A stretch of 64,000 nt of DNA, taken from positions 51,994 to 115,993 of the forward strand of contig NZ_LHZU01000142.1 in the NCBI RefSeq assembly GCF_001580995.1. Direction: 5' to 3'. The notes under the pieces are model-generated. The model did not search any database and had not been told where the DNA came from. It saw only the letters and a list, made by a program, of their open reading frames with translations. The position numbers were made by a program, and so were the translations under genes. Every line of letters begins with the position of its first letter. Positions within the stretch are counted from its first letter, which is position 1. Shown piece by piece: positions 41,957 to 51,517 of the stretch. This stretch comes from Acetobacter senegalensis. GTDB taxonomy: Bacteria > Pseudomonadota > Alphaproteobacteria > Acetobacterales > Acetobacteraceae.

Positions 41957-44422
41957 TCAGATCGGACAGACCCCGCTGGCGCATTGCAGGTGCGCCCAGT
42001 CCACCACTTCACGCACCTCGTCATCCTGGATCATAGCCGTGATGGCCGCAAATTTTCCTGCCGAGACTTCTTCCTCCGGCAGGTATTCATAGCCAAGGCC
42101 GGAATCCGGACGGCTGGGCAGCACGGCGCAGCAGCGCACATGCGGCTGGTTGGCCGCCACCATGGCGCGGAAACTGTCCAGACTATGCCGGTCGGTATAG
42201 ACCTTGAGCGTGTAGGACACCTGATTCCCCTGCTCCGCACCGATCCAGTATTTCTCCAACAGTTCCAGCCAGCGATACTGCTCCTCTGGAGTAGCTTCCG
42301 GGGCGGTGAGCACACGCTCGCCCATGCCGAGGCGCTGAATGAACGGCACGGTGGGAAAGCCAACAATGCTCATGCCGGGAAAACTGCGCAGCGAACGCAC
42401 GGGATAACCCTTGCGCTCATAGGCGGGCAGCAACGGGTCGGTTCCTGCTTCCCACGTGCCGTCTTCCCGCCGCACGCCCTTGAACTGCACCCAACGAAGA
42501 TACTGCCGCCTCGCGGGCAGATGCGCGCCTTCGGTCAGACCGAACAGTTTGGAGGTGGTGCCCGCAGGTTTGACTGTTGTGACCGTAACCGGTCGGGCAG
42601 CCCCGGTCTCGCGCGCATAAGCATTTGCCTCGCTTTTGGCGATCGTGGAGAGTTCCCGCACCGCGTTCCAGAACGGGGCTGCGCGATTCTCATCCAGCAG
42701 ATCACGGAAGTCGAGACCAAAGCGCACCCATGCCCATTCATGCAGGCCGGTTGGGCCGATACCGATACGGTTGGTCCGCCGCACTTCCTCACCATACAGG
42801 GCGTCCATACGGTTGGCACGCAGCAGGAACCGCACACCCAGCCGCACGGAATCCCGCACGCGGGCATCCCATACTGCCGCCGTCTCAGTCGGCACCTGAC
42901 CGGGCGTCACCTCTTCAGGCGTCACGGGACAGGCCAGCAATGGAGCGAAATCACCAATCACACAATAACCACCCGTGACATGCAGCGTAATCTCGCCGCA
43001 CGGGTTGGTCGTGACCGGGAAATGCGCGGACGTGGCCCGTTGTGCCAGATCAGCCAGCAGGGCTGCCCCCTCGGTGGCCTGATAACGGTGCGAGCGAAAA
43101 TCCCGCCCGTCCGCATGCACCTGTTTGAGCCGTGCGCTGCCGGTGCGGTTATCTTCCAGCCGGTCACCGTTGATGAAACCAGGCTCGCCATTGATCCATG
43201 CGCATCGCGTGGCCTCGGCAAACACCGTGCGGGCGTGGTCGGCCAAGGGACCAGCCTTCGCGGGATCGTTCACGTAATCCCAGAATTCGGCATCCACCAT
43301 GACGGAATGGTTGGCGGTCCACAGGCCGCCTTCCTCCTTGGCGCGGATGAAGCGCAACACATCCGCATCCCGCCATGACTTGGTCGCCATGCGTGCGGCC
43401 CGGCGGGCACCTCCCACCTGCACTTCGACCGACAGATAATGGTCCACCCGTAGCGCCTGTTCCCATAACGGCATGCTACCTGCGCGCGCTGCCTCGATCA
43501 CATGTTCACGCATATTGAGCAGCCCGCGCAGCAACGAGACCGGCCCCGAAGCAGGCCGTCCCTGCATGCCTGCAATCGGGCTGCCAGCACAGCGGATGGC
43601 GCTGAAATCGAGCACCAGCGTGCGGTCGCGTTCGCCACGGAAGGCCATCGCCTCAATGATCTCGACCGCCTTACCCCAGCCTTCACGGCTGTCCTCAATC
43701 ATATGGACGAGATCACTGCCTTCCGGCTGCCGGGACATTACGGTTCTTTGCAGAAAGGCGTGGACCTGTGCCTCCATTTCCGTATCGAAGGCGTCCAGCG
43801 CCGTGCCCCAAGGCAAAAGCTGCATCTCAAGGCCGAACTGCAACAGGCTGGCGCGGTCATGCGGATAGTCCGGGTGGTCGGGCGAGAGGACGAACTTCAG
43901 GTCCGGAGCCTGCGCCCAGTCCACTACACACAGCTCATCATCATAGGCACGCCCCACGCCGGAGCCATTAAGCAGCAAGTAGAATTTGGCGAAGGAACAG
44001 ATGGCCGTCGCGCAGTTGGTGAACATCTCCATATTGCGGTTCGGCTGCGTGCTGTCGCCATGCTGCAGATGGCGGCCTGATGTGAGCAGCGCCCCGGTAG
44101 CGATGGCGTTACGGAGTTGCATGATCTCTGCATCACCGACCGTAGCTAGTAGGCCAGCATTGCCTTCGGCGACACGGTCGGCAACACGGCCGAAATCTTC
44201 CCGGTCGGAAGGCCGGAACACAGTCCGACGACCGACTGCCTCTCCCATACCGCGATCCAGAGGACGAGCCGGAACCGGTCGCGTTCCGAATGCCCCCTCA
44301 AACGGGCTGCGACCAGCCCTGCCCTCGCTCTGCTTCTCCGTAAACAACGAAAAATCTCCGTCCATGCACCGGCTCCATTCTGCGGGCGAGCGTGGTCCGT
44401 CCTCGGTGCCATAGTCGCTCAT
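41957..44422 (-). CDS. nrdJ: Adenosylcobalamin-dependent (class II) ribonucleotide reductase
   Basis: 821 residues from the ATG at 44422 (an upstream in-frame start at 44449 adds 9 residues). Family marks: SGRHLQHGDSTQPNRNMEMFTNCATA with one redox Cys, LLNGSGVGRAYDD, TTNPCGEITLH (the N-x-C-x-E thiyl-radical motif), PTGLHEWAWVRFGLDF, VKPAGTTSKLFGLTEG and a C-terminal CASGVC reductant pair. It makes deoxyribonucleotides oxygen-independently using B12. This resembles the shorter monomeric triphosphate-reductase type rather than the roughly 1200-residue NrdJ usual in alphaproteobacteria. No B12 riboswitch is recognisable in 44423-44581. Confidence 0.88.
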   Translation of the reverse strand: MSDYGTEDGPRSPAEWSRCMDGDFSLFTEKQSEGRAGRSPFEGAFGTRPVPARPLDRGMGEAVGRRTVFRPSDREDFGRVADRVAEGNAGLLATVGDAEIMQLRNAIATGALLTSGRHLQHGDSTQPNRNMEMFTNCATAICSFAKFYLLLNGSGVGRAYDDELCVVDWAQAPDLKFVLSPDHPDYPHDRASLLQFGLEMQLLPWGTALDAFDTEMEAQVHAFLQRTVMSRQPEGSDLVHMIEDSREGWGKAVEIIEAMAFRGERDRTLVLDFSAIRCAGSPIAGMQGRPASGPVSLLRGLLNMREHVIEAARAGSMPLWEQALRVDHYLSVEVQVGGARRAARMATKSWRDADVLRFIRAKEEGGLWTANHSVMVDAEFWDYVNDPAKAGPLADHARTVFAEATRCAWINGEPGFINGDRLEDNRTGSARLKQVHADGRDFRSHRYQATEGAALLADLAQRATSAHFPVTTNPCGEITLHVTGGYCVIGDFAPLLACPVTPEEVTPGQVPTETAAVWDARVRDSVRLGVRFLLRANRMDALYGEEVRRTNRIGIGPTGLHEWAWVRFGLDFRDLLDENRAAPFWNAVRELSTIAKSEANAYARETGAARPVTVTTVKPAGTTSKLFGLTEGAHLPARRQYLRWVQFKGVRREDGTWEAGTDPLLPAYERKGYPVRSLRSFPGMSIVGFPTVPFIQRLGMGERVLTAPEATPEEQYRWLELLEKYWIGAEQGNQVSYTLKVYTDRHSLDSFRAMVAANQPHVRCCAVLPSRPDSGLGYEYLPEEEVSAGKFAAITAMIQDDEVREVVDWAHLQCASGVCPI

Positions 44423-44581
44423 ATTGTGTGATCTGAAACACCATGACACCAGATATTGTGTATTGCACGGATAAAATGGTGACCTAAGCAGACCTAATCG
44501 CTGTCAGCAGCAGTTTTCCTTGATCTGCATGCCAAATTCTTTTTATTGGCCTCCAGAACAGTGTCCGAAACGACTCCCGCT

Positions 44582-45178
44582 CTAGACATTCAGGTCCGGT
44601 CGGAAAGCTTTCAGGGTCGTTAAAATATCCTGCGTCAGCCTAATGTCCGCGAACTCTCCCCTGAGGTTGGCAAGACTTACGGCGTGGGCCAGTTTCGCGG
44701 GAAAGACGGTCCCGTCCGGCTCTGTTAGTCCATAGGTCCATGTCGCGTCGGAAACCAGGGTGACGCGAAAGCCTAGATTTGCCGCCATGCGTGCCGTCGT
44801 CTCGACACAGTGGTTGATCGTGGCTCCCACAATCGTGAGGCTAGTAAGTTCATGCTCTCGAAGAAATGCTTCCAGCTCGGTGCCGATGAAGGCGCTGTTT
44901 TCACGTTTGACAATCACCGGCTCGGATTGAAGCTCCTGCGCTTCAGGCATGACCCGATAACCGGGCTTGTCGGGGCGAAATTTTGACTCTGGATTCCTGC
45001 TGAAGTGGCGGACATGGATGACCTGTTGACCTGTCTGGCGATAACTGTCGAGAATACGACATATATTTTCGAGAGCATCTGGGTTACTTGGAACGGCACC
45101 TTCTGCGTCCATCAACCTGAATGCTTCCTGGACATCGACAGTCAGAAGTGCGTTGCGGTTGTTGGGATCAGGAATCAT
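44582..45178 (-). CDS. Isochorismatase-family cysteine hydrolase
   Basis: 198 residues with the full catalytic triad: D15 in ALLTVDVQ, K91 in IVKRENSAF, and C124 in GATINHCVETTARMA with the typical preceding cis-peptide region. The family includes isochorismatases, nicotinamidases and ureidoacrylate hydrolases; nothing here fixes the substrate. It is divergent from the MOSC gene. Confidence 0.87.
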   Translation of the reverse strand: MIPDPNNRNALLTVDVQEAFRLMDAEGAVPSNPDALENICRILDSYRQTGQQVIHVRHFSRNPESKFRPDKPGYRVMPEAQELQSEPVIVKRENSAFIGTELEAFLREHELTSLTIVGATINHCVETTARMAANLGFRVTLVSDATWTYGLTEPDGTVFPAKLAHAVSLANLRGEFADIRLTQDILTTLKAFRPDLNV

Positions 45179-45303
45179 GGGTCATATCCATCCTGGGCCT
45201 TTTCATCTGAGGCGAGGGGAAGCGCAGGGTTGTGACAGAGGGCGGCTGCGGTCAAGGACCTTGTGTGGCCCGCAACCGAAAGTGGCAGGGAGAGACTTCG
45301 CCA

Positions 45304-46140
45304 GTGTTCGTGCCTTATTCCCCCTGCGTCGAGGATCTCGCGATCTATCCCGTTAAGGGAATGCAGGGGCACAGTGTAAGAAGCGCAGTTGCGGAAGAAT
45401 GTGGCTTGCTGGGCGATCGGCGATGGATGGTGGTGGACACAAACGGGATATTCCTGAGTCAGCGGGAGCTACCAGGCCTTGCAAGACTCTCTCCTTGTTT
45501 GGGTGAGCATACTCTTTCCCTGACGACCGGTAGCGAGACTATTCATGTGCCCTTTCCGGACGCCAAAGCAGTAATCCGAGAGGTCAGGATCTGGCACGAT
45601 ACGTTACCCGTCAGGGATGGTGGAGATCAGGCCGCACAGTGGCTCAGTCGTCAGTTGGGTCGCGCAGTTCGTCTTGTCTTTCAGAATGATCCGGCCCTGC
45701 GCCGAACCGATGTAACCTATGCGCCAACGCAGCCATCCGTCAGTCTGGCCGATGGCTTTCCCCTGCTGATCACATCCACCGCCTCTCTTGACGATCTCAA
45801 TCAGCGTATGGCGACTGATGTGCCAATGGCACGGTTCCGGCCGAACATTGTGGTCACAGGCTGCTCTGCATGGACGGAAGATACATGGCGGCTGATCAGG
45901 ATCGGCGCCTGCGTTATCCGGCTGGTGAAGCCGTGTGCGCGATGCGCTGTGATCCTCGTCGATCAGAAGACGGGAGAAAAACCGACACCACGAGAGCCTC
46001 TGCGGACGTTGGCGACATTCCGTCGCGGGCGCCGTGGTGTCATGTTTGGTCAGAATGCCATCGTCGTAAAATCAGGCGTGATCTGTGTGTCAGACCGAAT
46101 TGAACTACTCGAAATCGGCCCTGTCGATCTCGACATGTGA
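45304..46140 (+). CDS. MOSC domain protein (molybdenum-cofactor binding)
   Basis: About 278 residues from a GTG at 45304 preceded by AGGGAGA; a GTG at 45232 is an alternative. The N-terminal beta-barrel part is EDLAIYPVKGMQGHSVRSA, GLLGDRRWMVVDTNG and FLSQRELPGLARL. The MOSC domain follows: RFRPNIVVTGCSAWTEDTW, then VKPCARCAVILVDQKTGEK and GVMFGQNAIV. The C-A-R-C pair holds the conserved Cys of YiiM/mARC-like proteins, which reduce N-hydroxylated compounds or handle Moco sulfur. Substrate unknown. Confidence 0.88.
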   Translation: MFVPYSPCVEDLAIYPVKGMQGHSVRSAVAEECGLLGDRRWMVVDTNGIFLSQRELPGLARLSPCLGEHTLSLTTGSETIHVPFPDAKAVIREVRIWHDTLPVRDGGDQAAQWLSRQLGRAVRLVFQNDPALRRTDVTYAPTQPSVSLADGFPLLITSTASLDDLNQRMATDVPMARFRPNIVVTGCSAWTEDTWRLIRIGACVIRLVKPCARCAVILVDQKTGEKPTPREPLRTLATFRRGRRGVMFGQNAIVVKSGVICVSDRIELLEIGPVDLDM

Positions 46141-46533
46141 GCGCACAGAACGCCTCAAAGAAAGGTTCGGCTTGTACACATGGGGCGGCTCAATAAAAAA
46201 ATACGGGGATAAGGTTCATAAATCGCGCCCAGAGGCGTCTATCGACCATGAGAAAATCTGCGGTTACCGTATCCCGGAGAGCAGCACGACGGAACCACTT
46301 CGCGTCACGCAGGCGAAACGGGACCTGCGGTGATCTTCTTTCCCACGCGCCAAGTGCAGCTCCATACAGATTGCGGGATCTGAAGCCTGCTGGACCGTCT
46401 CTTTGTGCTGCACCGGGCCCTTCTCACTCCCCCATAACAACAAGTCCGTCTCCTGTGCGATGCCTGGCGAACAGATGCGTAGCGCAATCGCACATACGCA
46501 ATGGCATCAGAGACGTGCCGGAATATACTGAGC
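46141..46533. other. Intergenic region
   Basis: About 390 bases between the MOSC gene and the acylase. Small frames here lack family features. It must hold the acylase promoter; I see no clear site. Confidence 0.4.
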
Positions 46534-48831
46534 ATGCGTAAAATCCGAGTATGGGCTGCAGGCATTGCGCTTGGTTGCCTTTCCTTTCCTCTCTCCAATT
46601 CCGGAATGGCTTCAGAGTTTGCCTCAGAGCATGTGACTGTGGCGTGGATGCCCCATGGAATCCCGCACATTACCGCGAGGGATTTTCGGGGCCTCGGGTT
46701 TGGAACGGGGTATGCCTATGCTCGGTATAACGCCTGCCTTCTGCTCGATACGGTGATAACCGTAAATGGGGAACGTTCCCGATATTTTGGGGCTGACGGC
46801 GAAGCAACGCCAGGTTTTCAGACGGTCTCCAATCTGGACAGTGACGTGTTTTTTCGAGGGTATTTCGACCCGAATGCTCTGGAGAGTGAATACCGAAAAC
46901 ATCATGCCCGAGCCTGGCAGTTGATTTCCGGATACGCTGCCGGGGTCAACAGCTTTCTCGGGAGCGCCAATGCGGTCGGCCAGATGGCAAGTTGCAATGG
47001 AAAACCCTGGGTTCACCCCGTGACACCACGCGACATCATGATGGTTATCGCACAGAAAAGCGTCCTGACCAGTGGTTCGGCTTTCGCTGGCGCTTTTGCT
47101 TCCGCGAGCCCCCCAGATGCACCGTCTCGCGCGAATGATCGTTCGGCTGCACCGGAGCCAGCGGACAAGCACATTGGGAGTGTTGGCAGTAATGCGTATG
47201 CCTTTGGCTCTGATGTAACACAGGCTCATACGGGTATTCTTGTGGGCAACCCGCACTTCCCATGGAATGGCCCTAACCGTTTTTTCGAGTTGCGTCAGAC
47301 GATCCCCGGACAGATCGATGTGCGGGGCGCGGCTCTGGGCGGCTTTCCTCTGGTTAATATTGGGTATAACAATGATGTAGCGTGGTCGCACACGGTCTCC
47401 ACAGGACAACGCTTCACGATTTTCCGACTTGCGCTGGTGCCCGGACATCCAGATCAGTATCTGGTGGACGGAAAGGCGGAGACTATGGACCGCCGCGCAA
47501 TTACTGTCCCCGTCCTGACGTCTGCGGGAACGGTCGTGCCTCAGACCAGGACTGTTTTCTGGACACGGTTTGGAGCAGTTGTTGTTGCCAAAGGACGTGG
47601 TCTTCAGTGGGACGACAAGCAGGCTTTTGCTCTGGGAGATAGCGAGCGGAACAACACGCGCCTGATCGATCAGTGGCTGCGTATCGGCACTGCAACATCT
47701 TCCTCGGATCTTCTTGCGGGTCTCAAGGAAGTTCATGGCCTGCCATGGGTCAACACCGTGGCCGCGGATCGAAGTGGGACTATCCTGATGGCCGATGAGT
47801 CAATTGTGCCAGCCATCACTGTCAGTCCGGAAAATCATTGTATTCTCAGAGGGGCTACTGGCGGTGGACCGTTGGTGATGGATGGCTCGCACTCTGCGTG
47901 CGACTGGACGACGGCCCCTCCCCTCTCGACCGATCTCATGCCTGCGGTCCTTCGGAAAGATTACGTGTTCAATAGCAACGATCCGGCATGGGCGTTTAAT
48001 AAAAACGGTCGCATGGCAAACGTGCCGCCGATCGTTGGCATGATGGGGAAACCGTTACGACCACGGTCGCGCATGAGCATTCTTGCTGTTGAGAGCAGGC
48101 TGAAAGCGGATCATTCTGCTCTAACGCCGGACGAGGCGGCGAACATTGTTCTGGATGACCGAAACTATGCGGCCACACTCGTGCAACCAGCGCTTGCGGC
48201 GTTGTGTCACGGAGCCGAGCAGCGGACGGCCGAGCAGGATGGTGCATGTGGCGCTCTGGAAAAATGGGATGGTCGCGACACTCCTCAAAGCGAGGGGGCT
48301 GTGCTTTTCCGGGAGTTCTGGCAGAAAGCGCGCAATATTCCTGACCTGTGGAGTGTGGCCTTTACTCCGGATGACCTGCCAGACACTCCCGGAACACTGG
48401 CTGTCACTAATCCGGTGGTGCGACAGGCCCTGCTGGACACGCTTGGTGCCGCAGCGCAGAAACTCCAGTCCCTGCACTTCCCTCTCTCGGTTCCTCTGGC
48501 CGCAGTGCAATACCGGGAAACCCCGAGGGGTAAAGTGGCCGTTCCAGGCGGCCGGGAATTCGAAGGTACACTCAATATTGCCGGGTTTGGGGCTCTGGGT
48601 ACCGATGGTTATGGACATGCCGACATCGTCGGCACCAGTTATTTGCAGGTTGTCTCGTGGGAAAAAGGCCTACCTAAAGCCCGTGCCATCCTGACATACG
48701 GTCAGTCTGCAGAGACGAACCTGCCAGAATACGACGATCAGACAGAGCTTTACGCGCGGAGCCAACTTTTACGGCAACCATTCGACCAGCCTGCGATTTC
48801 TACCGAGCATTTGCAGGTTCCATCTCACTGA
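46534..48831 (+). CDS. Penicillin/AHL acylase family Ntn hydrolase (PvdQ/QuiP-like)
   Basis: About 765 residues from the ATG at 46534. The signal peptide MRKIRVWAAGIALGCLSFPLSNSGMA is followed by the alpha chain, a proline/alanine-rich spacer near 190-215 and a self-cleavage site GSVG-SNAYAFG. That makes Ser219 the N-terminal nucleophile of the beta chain, with GILVGNPHFPWNGPNRFFELRQ and NIGYNNDVAWSHTVSTGQRF close behind. These periplasmic enzymes deacylate acyl-homoserine lactones (quorum quenching) or remove the fatty acid from siderophore precursors (PvdQ). A PvdE-like exporter follows downstream, which keeps both options open. Confidence 0.88.
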   Translation: MRKIRVWAAGIALGCLSFPLSNSGMASEFASEHVTVAWMPHGIPHITARDFRGLGFGTGYAYARYNACLLLDTVITVNGERSRYFGADGEATPGFQTVSNLDSDVFFRGYFDPNALESEYRKHHARAWQLISGYAAGVNSFLGSANAVGQMASCNGKPWVHPVTPRDIMMVIAQKSVLTSGSAFAGAFASASPPDAPSRANDRSAAPEPADKHIGSVGSNAYAFGSDVTQAHTGILVGNPHFPWNGPNRFFELRQTIPGQIDVRGAALGGFPLVNIGYNNDVAWSHTVSTGQRFTIFRLALVPGHPDQYLVDGKAETMDRRAITVPVLTSAGTVVPQTRTVFWTRFGAVVVAKGRGLQWDDKQAFALGDSERNNTRLIDQWLRIGTATSSSDLLAGLKEVHGLPWVNTVAADRSGTILMADESIVPAITVSPENHCILRGATGGGPLVMDGSHSACDWTTAPPLSTDLMPAVLRKDYVFNSNDPAWAFNKNGRMANVPPIVGMMGKPLRPRSRMSILAVESRLKADHSALTPDEAANIVLDDRNYAATLVQPALAALCHGAEQRTAEQDGACGALEKWDGRDTPQSEGAVLFREFWQKARNIPDLWSVAFTPDDLPDTPGTLAVTNPVVRQALLDTLGAAAQKLQSLHFPLSVPLAAVQYRETPRGKVAVPGGREFEGTLNIAGFGALGTDGYGHADIVGTSYLQVVSWEKGLPKARAILTYGQSAETNLPEYDDQTELYARSQLLRQPFDQPAISTEHLQVPSH

Positions 48832-49731
48832 AGGGTTTTTCAATCTGCGTAATTGTGAGGCATGACTTTCTCCCTGTGGTCTATCCAGATCACTCACGAA
48901 CTCCATGCCTTGGCAGCCCTTACGCGTTTAAGGAATGCCGGCTCAATCTAATGGATGCCTCTTCATGGTGATTAAGGGACCGCACCACCATGCAGGGACA
49001 CGCTAATGTCACCTAGCCGAAAGAACACGGTTCTCAAGGGCATTCGGCCACTGAATTGTGTAGCGCAAAATGTAGCGGCGTAGCGCCTGTTCCTGGACGA
49101 ACCAGCCAACGTTCTTACATCTGCCTATCCTTCCACAATTGGTTCAGACTGGCCCGGCTAACGCGTATCTTACCGTCCGGATTGGTGATTTCTCATCGTC
49201 CAGACTGAGCGGATCGCGGGCATGGGAGGATATGGTAGCAGGTCCCCCGACGTAAGTGTGGTTTATAAAAACGCTGCATCAGCGTCTATGTCCACGAGCC
49301 AAAAACGCGAATGCATCCTATTCGCTATAAATTTCCGAAAAGTTGGAAGGGCGTTGATCATGCGGCGGTTCAAACAACGAGCACGGATGAAAGATCAGAC
49401 TGAACGTGCTCAGGTTATTGCAGGATATCTATTCTTCTGCCGCCGCAATCCTCGCGTTTCAGGCAAATGACGCATGTCACGGGCGACACGAAGCTCTGCA
49501 GCCAAGTGTCGTCTCAGATTACCCGAGAACCCGAAAACCCACGCAGGCCGTGTAGCGACGAGAGATACTCTAGGCATTGGGTCCTCATGTTCGAGAGTCC
49601 TAACGAAGATCTTTCCTCACATTCTTTCGTTCTGCGGCTACATCCTTTTACCAAGTGGCTATCAGGACCTTACTGTCTGGTACAGCGGCCCGGGATCTCA
49701 GTATTTCCATTTCATCCGGGAGAGCTTAGCC
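48832..49731. other. Intergenic region, no supported gene
   Basis: 900 bases. Several fragments read like decayed coding sequence on the minus strand around 49040-49210 but are broken by stops and frameshifts. The ORF upstream of the ABC gene start (49474-49731) is open but has no family similarity. Confidence 0.4.
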
Positions 49732-51417
49732 ATGGCAGCCCCTTCATCAGCGCCTCGTAAGCGGGGCTTTCTGGGTGACATCATCACCCTGCTCCGGCCA
49801 TTCTGGTCTGTGACACTTCTTTCGACACTGGTCGGGACGCTGGGAGGGCTTGCCACGGCGTGGCTTCTGGCAAGCATCAACCGGGCTCTCCACGAACCAG
49901 ATGGATTTACAGGCACTCTCGCGCTGCAATTTCTTGGTCTATGTGCTCTGTCGATAGCCGGTTCAGCTGTGGCAGGCATTGGAAACAGTGTGGCGGGACA
50001 GAAGATCATTGCCTGTCTTCGTCGAGACGTTGCGGCCCGTATTCTGGCGACACCAATAGACGTTCTGGAGCGGCATAAATCACATAAACTGCTGGCAATC
50101 CTTAACGGGGATATTGGAACGGTCAGTGCATTCACTTTTAATTTTGCCGGATACGCGGTTTCCTTCGCGACCGTAGTGGCAAGCCTATTCTATCTGTTCG
50201 TTATCTCGCCGTTGGCCTGCGCGATTGTTGTGCTTTCCTTTTCCGTTGGTACCGGACTAGCGCTGTGGCGCCGACAGATATGGCAGTCAGATTATCGGGA
50301 AGTCCGTGCCACCGAGGATGTTCTGCAAAAGCAGTACCGGACCATCACTGAAGGGGCGCGTGAACTACAGCTCAATCATGATCGCCGCCGGCATGTTCAT
50401 GAAACGCTTCTCGCCGGCGCCGCCGATCGGATTGCCGATATCAAGATTGTGGCCATGCGGCGTTTCTGGCTGTTTGATTCGGTGTCTGAGGCGATCTTCT
50501 TCCTGACGGTGGCGGTTCTGCTGTCGACGCGGCCTTGGACGGGCCTCTCTGCGTCCGCTGTCAGTGGTGCTGTGCTGGTTCTTCTGTATGTCCGAGGCCC
50601 CCTTGAGCAGACCCTTCAGGCGCTACCAGCTATGAGCAGTGCCGAAATCTCAATGCAGCGCGTCGCTGATCTGACTGCGGAACTTCCTCTCGATAACGAT
50701 CAGGATAGCGTTACCGATGCTCCTGTGTTTCACAAGGCAATCTCCTTGCAGGAGGCGGTGTACGCATTCCACAAGCCGGACAACATGCCGGATGGGATGG
50801 AGGGCTTCGTGCTTGGTCCTCTGAACCTGACGATCAGAAAAGGCGAGACCCTCTTTATCGTTGGGGAAAACGGGTCAGGCAAGACGACATTGGTGAAGCT
50901 TCTTCTTGGATTATACGCACCCACATCGGGTCAGCTGCTTCTGGACGGTGCGCCAGTGACCGCCGACAGCGTTTCCGGATATCGTCAGCTTTTTTCTTCG
51001 GTCTTTTCGGATTATTTTCTGTTTGATGACCTGGTAGCCCCATCCCCGCGGGATCTTGAGATTGCACGGCACTGGCTTGAACGGCTGGAGATCGGACATA
51101 AGGTCAAGGTCGTAGATGGCAAATTCAGCACGATTGACCTGTCTACAGGTCAGAAAAAGCGGCTGGCTCTGGTACAGGCGTTTCTTGATCATCGGCCGAT
51201 CATGATGCTGGATGAATGGGCCGCTGATCAGGATCCGACGTTCCGCAAAATCTTTTATACGGAAATTCTCCCTGAACTGAAGGCGGTTGGCAGGACACTG
51301 ATCGTTGTGTCCCATGATGATCGTTATTTCGACTGCGCTGATACGGTAATCGGCCTGAAAGCGGGGAAGATTATTGACGTAAAGGCCACGCCTCAAACTG
51401 CTTGTCTTGCCTCCTGA
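49732..51417 (+). CDS. Cyclic-peptide/siderophore-type ABC exporter (PvdE/SyrD/YojI family)
   Basis: 561 residues from the ATG at 49732, chosen for CGGGAG upstream; it fuses a membrane domain (about 1-300) to an ATPase. Walker A is GENGSGKTT (378-386), the signature is LSTGQKKR (470-477), and Walker B is MMLDEWAADQDP (D494, E495), the DEWAADQDP form being diagnostic of the PvdE/SyrD/YojI class. Such half-transporters export peptides or lipopeptide siderophore precursors. No peptide synthetase lies in the window, so its cargo is unknown. A strong terminator follows. Confidence 0.9.
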   Translation: MAAPSSAPRKRGFLGDIITLLRPFWSVTLLSTLVGTLGGLATAWLLASINRALHEPDGFTGTLALQFLGLCALSIAGSAVAGIGNSVAGQKIIACLRRDVAARILATPIDVLERHKSHKLLAILNGDIGTVSAFTFNFAGYAVSFATVVASLFYLFVISPLACAIVVLSFSVGTGLALWRRQIWQSDYREVRATEDVLQKQYRTITEGARELQLNHDRRRHVHETLLAGAADRIADIKIVAMRRFWLFDSVSEAIFFLTVAVLLSTRPWTGLSASAVSGAVLVLLYVRGPLEQTLQALPAMSSAEISMQRVADLTAELPLDNDQDSVTDAPVFHKAISLQEAVYAFHKPDNMPDGMEGFVLGPLNLTIRKGETLFIVGENGSGKTTLVKLLLGLYAPTSGQLLLDGAPVTADSVSGYRQLFSSVFSDYFLFDDLVAPSPRDLEIARHWLERLEIGHKVKVVDGKFSTIDLSTGQKKRLALVQAFLDHRPIMMLDEWAADQDPTFRKIFYTEILPELKAVGRTLIVVSHDDRYFDCADTVIGLKAGKIIDVKATPQTACLAS

Positions 51418-51467
51418 GGAGACTGTTACGTCAGGGAAAAACGCTCGTAAGTTCCGCTGTGATATGA

Positions 51468-51502
51468 GCCGTCAGTCCGGGACTGGCGGCTTTTCTTTTT
51501 TT
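51468..51502 (+). terminator. Rho-independent terminator of the ABC exporter
   Basis: GCCGTCAGTC pairs with GACTGGCGGC (one T-G pair) around a CGG loop, followed by TTTTCTTTTTTTT. It starts 50 bases after the exporter stop. Confidence 0.85.
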
Positions 51503-51517
51503 AATAAGCGAAAACGA

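Noticed and set aside
41732..43378. 548-residue open frame on the plus strand
   Set aside because: It lies antisense to nrdJ, has low-complexity Arg/His/Pro composition and no family motif. It is a shadow of a G+C-rich gene on the other strand.
44423..44581. Cobalamin riboswitch before nrdJ
   Set aside because: B12-dependent enzymes can be paired with one, but the 160-base gap is too short and lacks a recognisable B12 box.
46624..47736. 370-residue open frame on the minus strand
   Set aside because: It is antisense to the penicillin-acylase-type gene, whose motifs and signal peptide are clear. No independent support.
49040..49210. Decayed recombinase or similar gene on the minus strand
   Set aside because: Some stretches read like protein, but stops and shifts interrupt them and no motif could be named.
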